Shown: positions 6,764-13,339 of the stretch, in pieces | How positions within the stretch are numbered: position 1 is the first letter of the stretch | How the letters are laid out: each line of letters begins with the position of its first letter | NCBI GenBank assembly: GCA_038230775.1 | Contig: JBBRMQ010000108.1 | Coordinates: 1 to 13,339, forward strand | DNA length: 13,339 nt | Reading direction: 5' to 3' | From: JBBRMQ01 sp038230775 | GTDB lineage: Bacteria; Acidobacteriota; Thermoanaerobaculia; Gp7-AA8 | Translations under genes and position numbers: made by a program | Notes under the pieces: model-generated | What the model was told of the DNA's origin: nothing | The model's database searches: none | What the model saw: the letters and a program-made list of their open reading frames with translations, nothing else

Positions 6764-8229
6764 GAACCGGCCGCCCCAGGTGCCTTCCGGGACGGAGGCA
6801 TGTCGAGCCGTCGCACTTCGTAGAGTGCGGACGAACCGAAGTCGCGCACGCGCCGCATATTGACGGCTCGCGCGTCGATGTGAAACCAGGCCAGAATTTC
6901 TGGGAGGTGCTGCCCGTAATCGCGATTCTCGATTGCGAAGATGCGCGGCTTGAGCACATCGGGGAACGTCGTCTGTAACGGCAGTCGCGCGCGCTGTGCG
7001 TAGAACGTCAGCGGCATCTCCGACGGCGGCAGTGCGATGACGGGATCTCCCGGACGCGCGCGGATGCGCAACTCGCGCACGATCTCGCGCACGGCGCGAA
7101 GCTCGCCCGTCTCGCGAAGGTGCGGCGTGAGCGCCGCGGTCGCCAGAGCGATCGTGATTCCGGCAGCGACGACGCGGTCCGTTCGTTTCGGCCAGGGATG
7201 CGCTGCGGTGATGAACATGAGCGGCACGAACGGAAGCCACACGCGAGGAAACGGCAGCACACGCTGCACAGAGAGGAGCACGATCACGGCCAGGAACCCT
7301 GACCAGTACAACCGGCGCTTGATGAGGCCCACCAGAAACGCAACGACGACGAGCAGTGAGAAGAGAACCGGAACGGAGACGAACATCGCTGCGCCGACAG
7401 ACCGCGCATACCGCGGAAGCTCGCTGAAGAAACTGGCGATTGGAAGCGGCTGCACGTAGCCGTTGGAAATGATCGGAGTGATGCCGGTGACCCTCAGCGC
7501 AGGCAGATAGAAGAGCAGCGTGAGCGCGATCGTTCCCACGGCGCAGACGACGGTCTCGCGCCGCCAGCCGCACCAGACGAGCAGCATCACGAACGGATAC
7601 ACCATGACTGGAATCGTAAAGAAACCGAGGGCGGCGGACGCGATGAAGAGGGCACAGGCGGCGCGGTTGCCGTCGCGAACACGCGCAGCCGCGAAGGTGC
7701 AGATCAACACGAAACAGCAGAGAAGCGTGTAGCCGCGCGCGTCGGTGGAGTAATCGATGAGCGCGGGCCACGCGGCCGCCGCCGCGGCCGCCTGCAGCCC
7801 CCCTCCGCACAGATACACGAGCGGGACCAGCGCGACACCCGCGACGAACGCGGGCAGCCGCAGAGCCCACTCCGCGTTTCCGAACATTGCCGATGAGAGA
7901 TGCACGAGCGCGGTGTGCAGGAGGTGATTGTTCGGCGATCCGTAGATGCTGATCCCGAAGACAAGCGGCTTCGACGCGTAATAGAGAACCGTCGCCGATT
8001 CGTCGGCACCCATCGGCCGTTCCATCTGCGCCATGCGCAGCAGAATCGCGAACAACGTGAGGATTGCGAGTGCGGCCGGCTCATCGATGTGAAAATCGAT
8101 CGCCTTCCAGTCGCTGCGTATGCCGGCAAGCTGACGGCGGAACGCGATGGCGGCGGCGATCAGCAGGACGAAGGCGATCGCCAGTGCGCGAACGACGAGC
8201 AAGGTGACCGCTTCTTCGAACGTCGGCAA
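6736..8229 (-). CDS. GT-C type membrane glycosyltransferase (ArnT/PMT-like)
   Basis: A 497-residue polytopic membrane protein with about 9-11 hydrophobic segments and a soluble C-terminal domain (about residue 385 on). GT-C enzymes use lipid-linked sugars and have an acidic motif in the first periplasmic loop; here it is GADESATVLYY with D76-E77. A following SPNNHLLHTALVHLSS (residues 98-113) and LRLPAFVAG are typical of the ArnT/PMT-like family. It should transfer a sugar to a lipid, glycan or protein on the periplasmic side; the acceptor is unknown. The start is TTG at 8229, because an in-frame TAG lies 12 nt upstream; there is no good SD. It begins 10 nt after the metallophosphoesterase stop, which suggests coupling. 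An Ala-rich run (residues 147-153) comes from a GC-only stretch near 7770. The C-terminus overlaps the sirtuin gene end. Confidence 0.85.
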   Translation of the reverse strand: MPTFEEAVTLLVVRALAIAFVLLIAAAIAFRRQLAGIRSDWKAIDFHIDEPAALAILTLFAILLRMAQMERPMGADESATVLYYASKPLVFGISIYGSPNNHLLHTALVHLSSAMFGNAEWALRLPAFVAGVALVPLVYLCGGGLQAAAAAAAWPALIDYSTDARGYTLLCCFVLICTFAAARVRDGNRAACALFIASAALGFFTIPVMVYPFVMLLVWCGWRRETVVCAVGTIALTLLFYLPALRVTGITPIISNGYVQPLPIASFFSELPRYARSVGAAMFVSVPVLFSLLVVVAFLVGLIKRRLYWSGFLAVIVLLSVQRVLPFPRVWLPFVPLMFITAAHPWPKRTDRVVAAGITIALATAALTPHLRETGELRAVREIVRELRIRARPGDPVIALPPSEMPLTFYAQRARLPLQTTFPDVLKPRIFAIENRDYGQHLPEILAWFHIDARAVNMRRVRDFGSSALYEVRRLDMPPSRKAPGAAGSQPAVPTRP

Positions 8230-8238
8230 GCCGTCATT

Positions 8239-8982
8239 CTAACGTCGTCGCAATTCGATGAGCGTGATCTCCGGGGTGATGCCGAGGCGGAAGGGGAGTA
8301 GCCAGTAACCGGTGCCGGTGTTGACGTAGAGCTGTGATCCATCGCGCTCGTACAAGCCCATGTGATACGGCAGAAAGAGTCCGGCGAGCGACCACCGCAG
8401 CGGACGAAAGCCGAGCTGGCCGCCGTGCGTGTGCGCGCAGATCGTGAGCGGCAGATGGAGGCGCCGCGCGTCGTCGAACGCCTTCGGTTGATGCGCGATG
8501 ACGACCGGAAATCGCGCGCCGCGGCCGGCAATCGCGGCCTCCATGTTCGGGCGCAGCTCGGCAAGCCGTGCGGCGTAATCGCTGATGCCCGCCAGCCAGA
8601 CGAGCCCCTCACCCGGCCTTCGGCGCAAGGAGTCCCTCGCCCCGCTTGCGGGCAGAGGGTCCGCGGAGCGGGGGTGAGGGGCTTGGCCGATCGCCATCCC
8701 TTCGTTCAGCAGGAGATGCACGCGGCTCGCGCGCAACTTCGCGATCGCCTCGTGCGGGTCGCCGTACATCTCATGATTGCCGAGCACCGCCACGACCGGC
8801 ATGTCGTGTGGAACGATGCCCACGCCATCGAGCAGCTTGGACTCGAAGTATGGGTCGTCGTCGATCGAATCGCCGGCCAGCACGATCACGTTCGGATGGA
8901 GTGCCGCCGCGGTGGCGAAGATTTTCCGGAGACGTGAGGGGCGTGTGAAGAGGCCAACGTGGAGATCGGCGAGCTCGACGAT
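8239..8982 (-). CDS. Metallophosphoesterase, catalytic part of a split gene
   Basis: The frame continues directly from the membrane part upstream (8983-9414), separated only by an amber codon at 8983-8985. Read through, it has every metallophosphoesterase motif: DLHVG at 8967-8953, GDSIDDD, GNHEM, AHQPK and AHTHGGQ, which bind two metal ions. Relatives of the YkuE type hydrolyse phosphoesters, including lipid ones, at the membrane. Without readthrough the first usable start is GTG at 8889, which loses the DLH metal ligands, so the free fragment should be inactive. A palindromic repeat (8604-8682) is inserted in frame and adds about 26 residues rich in Arg, Pro and Gly between GNHEM and the AGISD strand. 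The gene ends with TAG, 10 nt before the glycosyltransferase start. Treat it as a probable pseudogene unless the TAG is a sequence error. Confidence 0.8.
   Translation of the reverse strand: MVELADLHVGLFTRPSRLRKIFATAAALHPNVIVLAGDSIDDDPYFESKLLDGVGIVPHDMPVVAVLGNHEMYGDPHEAIAKLRASRVHLLLNEGMAIGQAPHPRSADPLPASGARDSLRRRPGEGLVWLAGISDYAARLAELRPNMEAAIAGRGARFPVVIAHQPKAFDDARRLHLPLTICAHTHGGQLGFRPLRWSLAGLFLPYHMGLYERDGSQLYVNTGTGYWLLPFRLGITPEITLIELRRR
8604..8682. repeat. Palindromic element inserted in frame inside a coding sequence
   Basis: The outer arms GCCCCTCACCC (8604-8614) and GGGTGAGGGGC (8672-8682) are perfectly complementary. An inner imperfect stem pairs 8634-8645 with 8648-8659. The first 20 nt (CCCCTCACCCGGCCTTCGGC, 8605-8624) are identical to the reverse complement of 4879-4898, so it belongs to the same family as the intergenic pair at 4760-4898. 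It lies within the metallophosphoesterase frame and its translation contains no stop. Related enzymes as I know them go straight from the LLNEG-type strand to the LAGISD-type strand, so this looks like an insertion into a surface loop. Confidence 0.8.
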
Positions 8983-9414
8983 CTAAAATCCTTCGAGGTC
9001 TGAGGGAAGATCTCGGAGCGTGATCGCGACGTGCTCGACGCGCAGAGGGACGAGCGCGCCGTAGATGCCGATGAGGACAGCGACAAGCGTTCCCCAGATG
9101 AAAATGCGCGACGCGATGATCGTTCGGGATGGGCTGAAGCCCGTCGCCACATAGGCCACGGCCGCAAATGCGGAGTAGACCAGCACGAACGCAAGCCATG
9201 CGAACCACGGCGGCCCGAAAACCGCGCGAACGAGTCGCGAGAAATCCGTACGCGCATTCAGGATCGGGAAGAACAGCCACATCAGGTTGCCGATCGTGAC
9301 GAGCGCGATCACGATCGACTTGCGGCGAGAATGCAGCCGGATGAGAGTGCGCACCGCGACGACGTTGCACAGAACGAACAGCGCGATGACAGCGGCGATG
9401 GTCACGGCGATCAC
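8983..9414 (-). CDS. Metallophosphoesterase, N-terminal membrane part of a split gene
   Basis: A 143-residue membrane segment with four hydrophobic helices (roughly residues 1-21, 35-53, 69-90 and 104-123), ending in VEHVAITLRDLPSDLEGF and then TAG. In intact relatives this kind of linker leads directly into the IVELADLHVG strand, and that strand follows here in the same frame on the other side of the TAG. One base change (for example AAG or CAG to TAG) would explain the break. An upstream GTG at 9474 would extend the frame but overlaps the divergent gene at 9441, so GTG at 9414 is preferred; its SD is weak. Alone, this fragment has no catalytic residues. Confidence 0.75.
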   Translation of the reverse strand: MIAVTIAAVIALFVLCNVVAVRTLIRLHSRRKSIVIALVTIGNLMWLFFPILNARTDFSRLVRAVFGPPWFAWLAFVLVYSAFAAVAYVATGFSPSRTIIASRIFIWGTLVAVLIGIYGALVPLRVEHVAITLRDLPSDLEGF

Positions 9415-9440
9415 AGGCGCGGCATAATACGGCCTCCGTA

Positions 9441-9818
9441 ATGGCGCACTTCGACATCCCGCTCGATCTTCCACACGCCGGCCGCATCGCCGATCGCATC
9501 CTGATCCTCGTCGAGAAGCACGCCGAGGAGTTGGGGATCGAAGCGCCGGAGGTGATTCAGTCCGCCGAGCAGCTCTGGAGCCTCCTCTTCAAGCTGACCG
9601 GGGAAGAAGACAACCCTCCGAACGCGGTGCAGGTGCGCGACGAGGCCGCGGGGATCGCTCGTCATCTGGTTGACCATATGGCGGACGTCAACCTGATGAG
9701 CGACCGCCTGGGCCAACTCATCCGCAATCTGTTCGAATGCCTGGAGCTCGGCGAAGAAGGTGCTGAGATCTCGTTGCGCGCCGGCGAAAATCCAAAGTCA
9801 TTACAGAGGCCGATATGA
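9441..9818 (+). CDS. Small helical protein of unknown function
   Basis: A 125-residue acidic, soluble protein with no signal peptide or membrane helix. I do not recognise the family. It looks almost entirely alpha-helical: residues 12-32, 36-54, 63-82 and 84-103 are amphipathic, with a single Cys100. ATG at 9441 has no clear SD. The start is only 26 bp from the proposed start of the divergent metallophosphoesterase. Its TGA overlaps the ATG of the S9 peptidase by 4 nt (ATGA), so the two are probably made together, although this protein should stay in the cytoplasm while the peptidase is exported. The consistent codon pattern and the coupling support it as a real gene. Confidence 0.75.
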   Translation: MAHFDIPLDLPHAGRIADRILILVEKHAEELGIEAPEVIQSAEQLWSLLFKLTGEEDNPPNAVQVRDEAAGIARHLVDHMADVNLMSDRLGQLIRNLFECLELGEEGAEISLRAGENPKSLQRPI

Positions 9819-11782
9819 AAAAAGCGTTTCTGATTCTCCTTATCGCGGCAACGGCACATGCATCGCGTCTCACGCCCGACGATCGCTACCGCCTCGTGAA
9901 CATCAGCGATCCGCAGATCTCGCCGGACGGGAAGTCGGTGATCGTGATCGCGTCGCGCGCAAACAAGAAGGACAACCGGTGGGACGGCGATCTCGTCATG
10001 GTCGACGTCGCGACCGGCACACAGCGGCCGATCACGTTCGAGCGGCGCGGCCTCGCGTCGCCGCGCTGGTCGGCCGATGGCGATCGCGTCGCGTTCCTCG
10101 CCAATGACAAAGACGGCAAGCGGCAGATCTGGATCATGCCGCGGGCCGGCGGCGACGCTCGACGGATCACGGACGCTTCCCGCGGCGTGCAGCAGTTCAC
10201 GTGGAGCCCCGACGGGTCGGAGCTCGCGTTCGTGACCGCGGATGACGTGCCGAAGAACGAGGACAAGAACGATCTCGCATTCGAGCTCGGCGACGACGAC
10301 TACCTCACGCGCGAGGGAGCAGCGTCGTCCCACGTGTGGGTGGTGCCGTCTTCCGGCGGTGATGCACGGCGCGTCACCAGCGGCGCGTGGAGTGTGCCGG
10401 TCGCGCATCCGCCCGGCCCGGCCGCCTCGCCGTTGTCATGGTCGCCCGACGGCACGATGATCGCGATCACGCAGCGCGCCAGCGCGCACATCGGTGTGCC
10501 GAATCAATCGCGCATCGCGCTCGTCGATGTCGTCAGCGGCAACGTGCACCGGGTGACGACGCGCGATCAGGATGAGTCGCAGCCGGTCTTCTCACCCGAT
10601 GGAAAAAGCGTCGTGTACTGGCATCCGCACAATGGAAAGCGCGGCAATCAGACGTCGATCTGGATGTCGGCGGTCAGCGGAGGGGATGGAACGGAGCTGA
10701 CCTCGAGCATCGATCGCAATCTGTTCCGCGCGATCTTCACACCGGACGGGAAATCGATTCTCACCGGCGGCCATGACGGCACCACCACGGCGTACTGGCT
10801 GGTCCCTCTTTCCAGCGGCGCCCCGCGCCGGCTGGACCTCGGCGACGTCGACGCGACACACGGCTTCTGGCCGGATGCGTCTATCGCGCGCAATGGTGTG
10901 ATGGCCTTCACCGGATCGACCGCCACGCATCCGCGCGAGGTGTACGTGCTCGACACGTGGACAGCGAAGCCGCGGCGGCTGACCAGCTTCAATGACGCGA
11001 TCGCGTCTCTGCAGCTCGGCCGAACGGAGGCGATCCAGTACAGCAACGAGGGGGTCGATCAGGACGGCGTGCTGGTGGTTCCCCCCGATTTCGACGCGAC
11101 GAAGAGATATCCCCTGGTGGTCTACATTCACGGCGGACCACGTTCGTCGACGACGACCGGATTCGGATGGCTACCGCAGGTGCTGGCGGCGCAGGGTTGG
11201 GTCGTCTTTCAACCCAACTATCGCGGCAGCGACAACCTCGGCAACGCCTTCACGATCGCCATTCAGGATGATTCGGGAGCGGGCCCGGGGCGCGATGTGA
11301 TGGCCGGCATCGAGGCGGTGAAGAAGCGCGGCTTCGTCGACGAGAATCGCATCGCAGTCGGGGGATGGTCGTACGGCGGCTACATGACGTCGTGGATGAT
11401 CGGCCACTATCCGATCTTCAAGGCGGCCGTCTCCGGCGCCGCCGTCAACAACCTCATCGATCAATACAACCTCGGCGATAGCGACCGCACGCGCGCGCTG
11501 ACGTGGGGCTCGCCATACGTTGGCGACAACATGAAGAAGTATGTCGAGCAGTCGCCCATCACGTACGCGGCAAAGGTGAAGACACCGACGCTCATCCTGA
11601 CGGACACCGGCGATGTGCGCGTCCCCTTCACGCAGTCGTTTCAGATGTATCGCGCGCTCAAGGACAACGGCGTGACGGTGAAGTTCATCGGCTATCCGGT
11701 CAGCGGCCACTTTCCCGAAGATCCGGCGCATGCGACGGATATCGAGAAGAGGTATGTCGAGTGGTTCTCGAGGTATCTATGA
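9815..11782 (+). CDS. Secreted S9 family peptidase (acylaminoacyl-peptidase/DPP type)
   Basis: A 655-residue serine peptidase. Residues 1-16 (MKKAFLILLIAATAHA) are a Sec signal peptide. Residues about 25-390 are a TolB-like beta-propeller with DPQISPDGKS, WSADGDR, WSPDGSE and FSPDGKS repeats. Residues about 400-655 are the hydrolase domain: YIHGGPRSST, nucleophile Ser519 in GWSYGGYMTSW, Asp600 in TGDVRVPF and His632 in SGHFPED. The GWSYGG motif is the classic S9 form, unlike the GGSGGG of the peptidase at 2656-4737, so the two are distant paralogues rather than a recent duplication. ATG at 9815 has a good AGAGG (9805-9809) inside the preceding gene. The protein is intact. The likely role is peptide degradation in the periplasm; specificity is unknown. 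Confidence 0.95.
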   Translation: MKKAFLILLIAATAHASRLTPDDRYRLVNISDPQISPDGKSVIVIASRANKKDNRWDGDLVMVDVATGTQRPITFERRGLASPRWSADGDRVAFLANDKDGKRQIWIMPRAGGDARRITDASRGVQQFTWSPDGSELAFVTADDVPKNEDKNDLAFELGDDDYLTREGAASSHVWVVPSSGGDARRVTSGAWSVPVAHPPGPAASPLSWSPDGTMIAITQRASAHIGVPNQSRIALVDVVSGNVHRVTTRDQDESQPVFSPDGKSVVYWHPHNGKRGNQTSIWMSAVSGGDGTELTSSIDRNLFRAIFTPDGKSILTGGHDGTTTAYWLVPLSSGAPRRLDLGDVDATHGFWPDASIARNGVMAFTGSTATHPREVYVLDTWTAKPRRLTSFNDAIASLQLGRTEAIQYSNEGVDQDGVLVVPPDFDATKRYPLVVYIHGGPRSSTTTGFGWLPQVLAAQGWVVFQPNYRGSDNLGNAFTIAIQDDSGAGPGRDVMAGIEAVKKRGFVDENRIAVGGWSYGGYMTSWMIGHYPIFKAAVSGAAVNNLIDQYNLGDSDRTRALTWGSPYVGDNMKKYVEQSPITYAAKVKTPTLILTDTGDVRVPFTQSFQMYRALKDNGVTVKFIGYPVSGHFPEDPAHATDIEKRYVEWFSRYL

Positions 11783-12212
11783 AGTTTGCTTCCGGCATCG
11801 AACATTGCCCTGTTCGCGATCACGGCTTCCGCAGCACCGATTCAGAAGATCTCTTTCACGGCGGGTGGAAAGACCCGCGTGTACTACCTGCTCGTTCCTT
11901 CTTCGCGACCTCGTGAATGACGTGAAGGCGAAAGCCGCCATCGATCCGCGCCGCGTATATCTATTCGGACATTCGGCCGGCGCGGTGTTCGGGCTACAGA
12001 TGGGCGTGATCGAGTCGAAGTATTTCGCCGCGGCCGCCGTTCATGCCGGCGCGATTCCTCCGGAGAACTACAGTCTCATCGGATACGCAGAGCGCAAGAT
12101 CCCGGAATGGATCGCCATCAGCACGCGCGATCATGATCAACGATCGCGCGTGCAGTTTCTGTCGAAGTACGCACTGGACCGCGATCCTGAATACACCGAA
12201 TACGCGAAGTAG
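11779..12212 (+). pseudogene. Decayed alpha/beta-hydrolase esterase
   Basis: Coding remnants appear in three frames in order. The ATG at 11779 overlaps the S9 stop (ATGA). If one T is removed from the TTT at 11785-11787, the start reads MKLLPASNIALFAITASA, a good signal peptide, then APIQKISFTAGGKTRV and YYLLVP up to about 11900. The frame then changes, and from about 11907 it reads LVNDVKAKAAIDPRRVYLFGH with nucleophile Ser at 11973-11975 in GHSAG. The usual segment between these blocks (including LHG, the oxyanion loop) is missing. Near 12120 the catalytic Asp/His segment also seems lost, and the reading resumes as FLSKYALDRDPEYTEYAK. The remnant resembles PHB-depolymerase or feruloyl-esterase-like secreted esterases. 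It was probably once co-transcribed with the S9 peptidase. It should be non-functional. Confidence 0.75.
12121..12153. repeat. 12-bp inverted repeat within the esterase remnant
   Basis: GCACGCGCGATC (12121-12132) and GATCGCGCGTGC (12142-12153) are perfect complements with a 9-nt loop. It lies exactly where the esterase remnant lacks the expected Asp-to-His segment, so it may mark a rearrangement or deletion point. Confidence 0.6.
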
Positions 12213-12240
12213 TTTGAGATAGACTCCCGGCTCAACAACA

Positions 12241-12247
12241 AAGGAGG
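12241..12247 (+). promoter_or_regulatory. Strong ribosome binding site
   Basis: AAGGAGG lies 6 nt before the ATG at 12254, the best Shine-Dalgarno sequence in the window. It suggests the Cache-domain protein is strongly translated and independent of the decayed gene upstream. I see no clear promoter in the 41-bp gap. Confidence 0.8.
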
Positions 12248-12253
12248 AGTCCC

Positions 12254-12718
12254 ATGTCGCGAATCCGCGTCTCGACCGCCCTCGTTCTCTTTGTCCTCGT
12301 CACTCCGCTCATGGCGAAGAGTCACATCCCCAAGAAGCACACACACGCCGCGATCAAAACGTATGTGCAGCAGGCCGCGACCTTCGTGGCGAAGAAAGGC
12401 GCAGACTGCGCCGCCCTCAATGAAGCCGACTGGTCCTCGGGTGATTACTACATCTTCGTCATGGGACCGGACGACAAGACCCTCTGCCATCCGACGCTCG
12501 TGAATGCTCCCGCCAGCTCGATCGTCGACGCGAACGGCAAGAAGGTCGGCGACCTTCTCGTCGAGGCCGCGAAGAAGAAGGGTGGCGGGTGGGTGGAGTA
12601 CGTCTGGCCGCGCCCGAACACCACCAATCCGGTGCCGAAGAGCAGCTATGCAGTGCGGGTCAAAGGCCCGGACGGCAAGTGGTACGTGGTCGGCAGCGGC
12701 GGGTATGAACTGAAATAG
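12254..12718 (+). CDS. Secreted single-Cache domain protein
   Basis: A 154-residue protein. Residues 1-21 (ending TPLMA) are a Sec signal peptide. The rest is one Cache domain: a long helix (residues 31-47, AAIKTYVQQAATFVAKK), then GDYYIFVMGPDDKTLCHP (residues 63-80), VDANGKKVGDLL, GGGWVEYVWPRPNT and a final KSSYAVRVKGPDG strand with VVGSGGY. Cache domains usually sense small molecules in chemoreceptors and kinases. Here the domain stands alone with no transmembrane or signalling module, so it may bind a ligand in the periplasm and act through an unseen partner. Two cysteines (residues 52 and 78) could form a disulfide. The ATG is fixed by the strong AAGGAGG upstream. It is intact, single-gene and convergent with typA across a hairpin. 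Confidence 0.85.
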   Translation: MSRIRVSTALVLFVLVTPLMAKSHIPKKHTHAAIKTYVQQAATFVAKKGADCAALNEADWSSGDYYIFVMGPDDKTLCHPTLVNAPASSIVDANGKKVGDLLVEAAKKKGGGWVEYVWPRPNTTNPVPKSSYAVRVKGPDGKWYVVGSGGYELK

Positions 12719-12726
12719 CGGCTTCT

Positions 12727-12778
12727 GTGTGGGGCCAGCCCTCCGGCTGGCCGGCCAGCCAGAGGGCTGGCCCCACAC
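12727..12778. repeat. GTGTGG-ended palindrome, possible bidirectional terminator
   Basis: GTGTGGGGCCAGCCCTC (12727-12743) pairs perfectly with 12762-12778. The 18-nt centre is itself nearly self-complementary (GGCTGGCCGGCCAGCC), so almost the whole 52 nt can form one very stable hairpin. It sits between the convergent Cache gene and typA and may stop transcription from both. Its ends GTGTGG and CCACAC match those of the palindromes at 1-58 and 1841-1893, so it is also a member of that repeat family. Confidence 0.85.
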
Positions 12779-12789
12779 TTGCCGCGCAC

Positions 12790-13339
12790 CTAAGACGCTG
12801 CCGCGGTCTTTTTCCTCGCCACTTCGCGCTGGGAATGGTCGAGGATCTTCTTGCGGATGCGGATCGACCGTCGTCATCGATCCACTCCAGGCACTGCTCG
12901 AGCGTCATGATGCGCGGCGGCGCGAGCTGCACCGCGATGTCGGAGCTCGATGCGCGCATGTTCGTCAGATGCTTCTTGCGGCAGACCTGCACGACCATGT
13001 CGGAGTCGCGTGAGTTCTCGCCGACGACCTGGCCGCCGTACACCTTGGCGCCGGGGTGCATGAAAAGTGTCGAGCGTTCCTGCAGCGGCTCGATGGCGTA
13101 GGCGGTCGTGTCGCCGCCTTCTTTCGCCACCAGCGCGCCGCGATTCCGGTTGCCGATGTCGCCGCGATACGGACCGTACTCGAGGAACGTGTGATACAGC
13201 AGGCCTGTCCCGCGCGTTTCGGAGAGAAACTCGGTGCGAATGCCGAAGAGGCCACGCGTGGGGATCTTGAACTCGATGCGAACGCGGCCGGTACCGGGAT
13301 TGACCATGTCGGTCATTTCGCCGCGCCGCTCCTGCAGCT
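12790..13339 (-). CDS. typA: TypA/BipA ribosome-associated GTPase, C-terminal part, frameshifted
   Basis: The 5' part lies outside the right edge; the frame is open to 13339. The translation has the conserved C-terminal half of TypA/BipA: RRGEMTDMVNPGTGRVRIEF, RGLFGIRTEFLSETRGTG, VYGGQVVGENSRDSD, KKHLTNMRASSSD and APPRIMTLEQCLEWIDDD. Normally ELVEVTPK-like residues follow and then SIRIRKKIL. Here the ELVEVTP segment is absent and SIRIRKKILDHSQREVARKK appears in another frame from about 12871 down, ending at TAG 12790-12792. The size fits a loss of about 22 nt. If unrepaired, the frame runs on through the palindrome to 12660 and yields a wrong tail. TypA is a translational GTPase of the EF-G class that binds ribosomes under stress; its C-terminal domain contacts the ribosome, so this change could weaken it. 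Confidence 0.88.

Noticed and set aside
7759..7795. GC-only stretch (GCGGCCGC-rich) as a regulatory palindrome
   Set aside because: It lies inside the glycosyltransferase and simply encodes an alanine run in a membrane segment.
8983..8985. Amber codon recoding (for example pyrrolysine or suppressor use) as explanation of the split metallophosphoesterase
   Set aside because: TAG ends at least three other frames in this window, there is no Pyl machinery or stimulatory element in view, and the context is ordinary. A point mutation or error is simpler.
9122..9147. GGGCTGAAGCCC as another copy of the intergenic palindrome family
   Set aside because: It is only 12 nt, lacks the GTGTGG ends, and lies in normal coding sequence, so chance is likely.
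2656..11782. Recent tandem duplication of S9 peptidase genes
   Set aside because: The two differ in length, nucleophile motif (GGSGGG versus GWSYGG) and neighbours. They share only the general family pattern.

Overview
The window is a high-GC stretch of bacterial chromosome with ordinary housekeeping and accessory genes on both strands. There are no phage, transposase, CRISPR, tRNA or rRNA sequences. Two secreted S9 peptidases, c-type cytochromes with a lipobox or membrane anchor, GTG/TTG starts and GC-rich palindromes between genes would fit an Acidobacteriota-like soil or sediment bacterium. That placement is inference from gene style only and has not been checked by any search.

Layout, left to right. 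Positions 1-58 are a palindromic repeat. On the minus strand follow a membrane protein of unknown function (123-1316, with a TerB-like and a PH-like region) and, upstream of it, a mono-heme cytochrome c lipoprotein (1372-1725). A divergent gap with a nested palindrome (1841-1893) leads into a plus-strand pair: a ZIP metal transporter (1910-2659) overlapping by 4 nt a secreted S9 peptidase (2656-4737). A large inverted pair of palindromes (4760-4898) separates it from a convergent membrane-anchored diheme cytochrome c (4899-5894). Divergent from that, 41 bp away, is a class II (SIRT4-like) sirtuin (5936-6763), whose end overlaps a minus-strand GT-C type glycosyltransferase (6736-8229). Upstream of that lies a membrane metallophosphoesterase that is split by an in-frame amber codon and also carries an in-frame palindromic insert (8239-9414). 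Divergent from it, a small helical protein of unknown function (9441-9818) overlaps by 4 nt a second secreted S9 peptidase (9815-11782). Next come a decayed esterase (11779-12212), a secreted Cache-domain protein with a strong ribosome binding site (12254-12718), a terminator-like palindrome (12727-12778), and the C-terminal part of typA/bipA running off the right edge, with a frameshift near its end.

I see no single pathway tying the genes together and no obvious new defence or biosynthetic system. The most interesting content is at the DNA level. Three palindromes share GTGTGG...CCACAC ends but have different cores. A second palindrome family occurs between genes and, once, inside a reading frame, where it adds about 26 residues without breaking frame. 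Three genes in the right-hand 5 kb (metallophosphoesterase, esterase, typA) carry lesions, which points either to real local gene decay or to assembly error.
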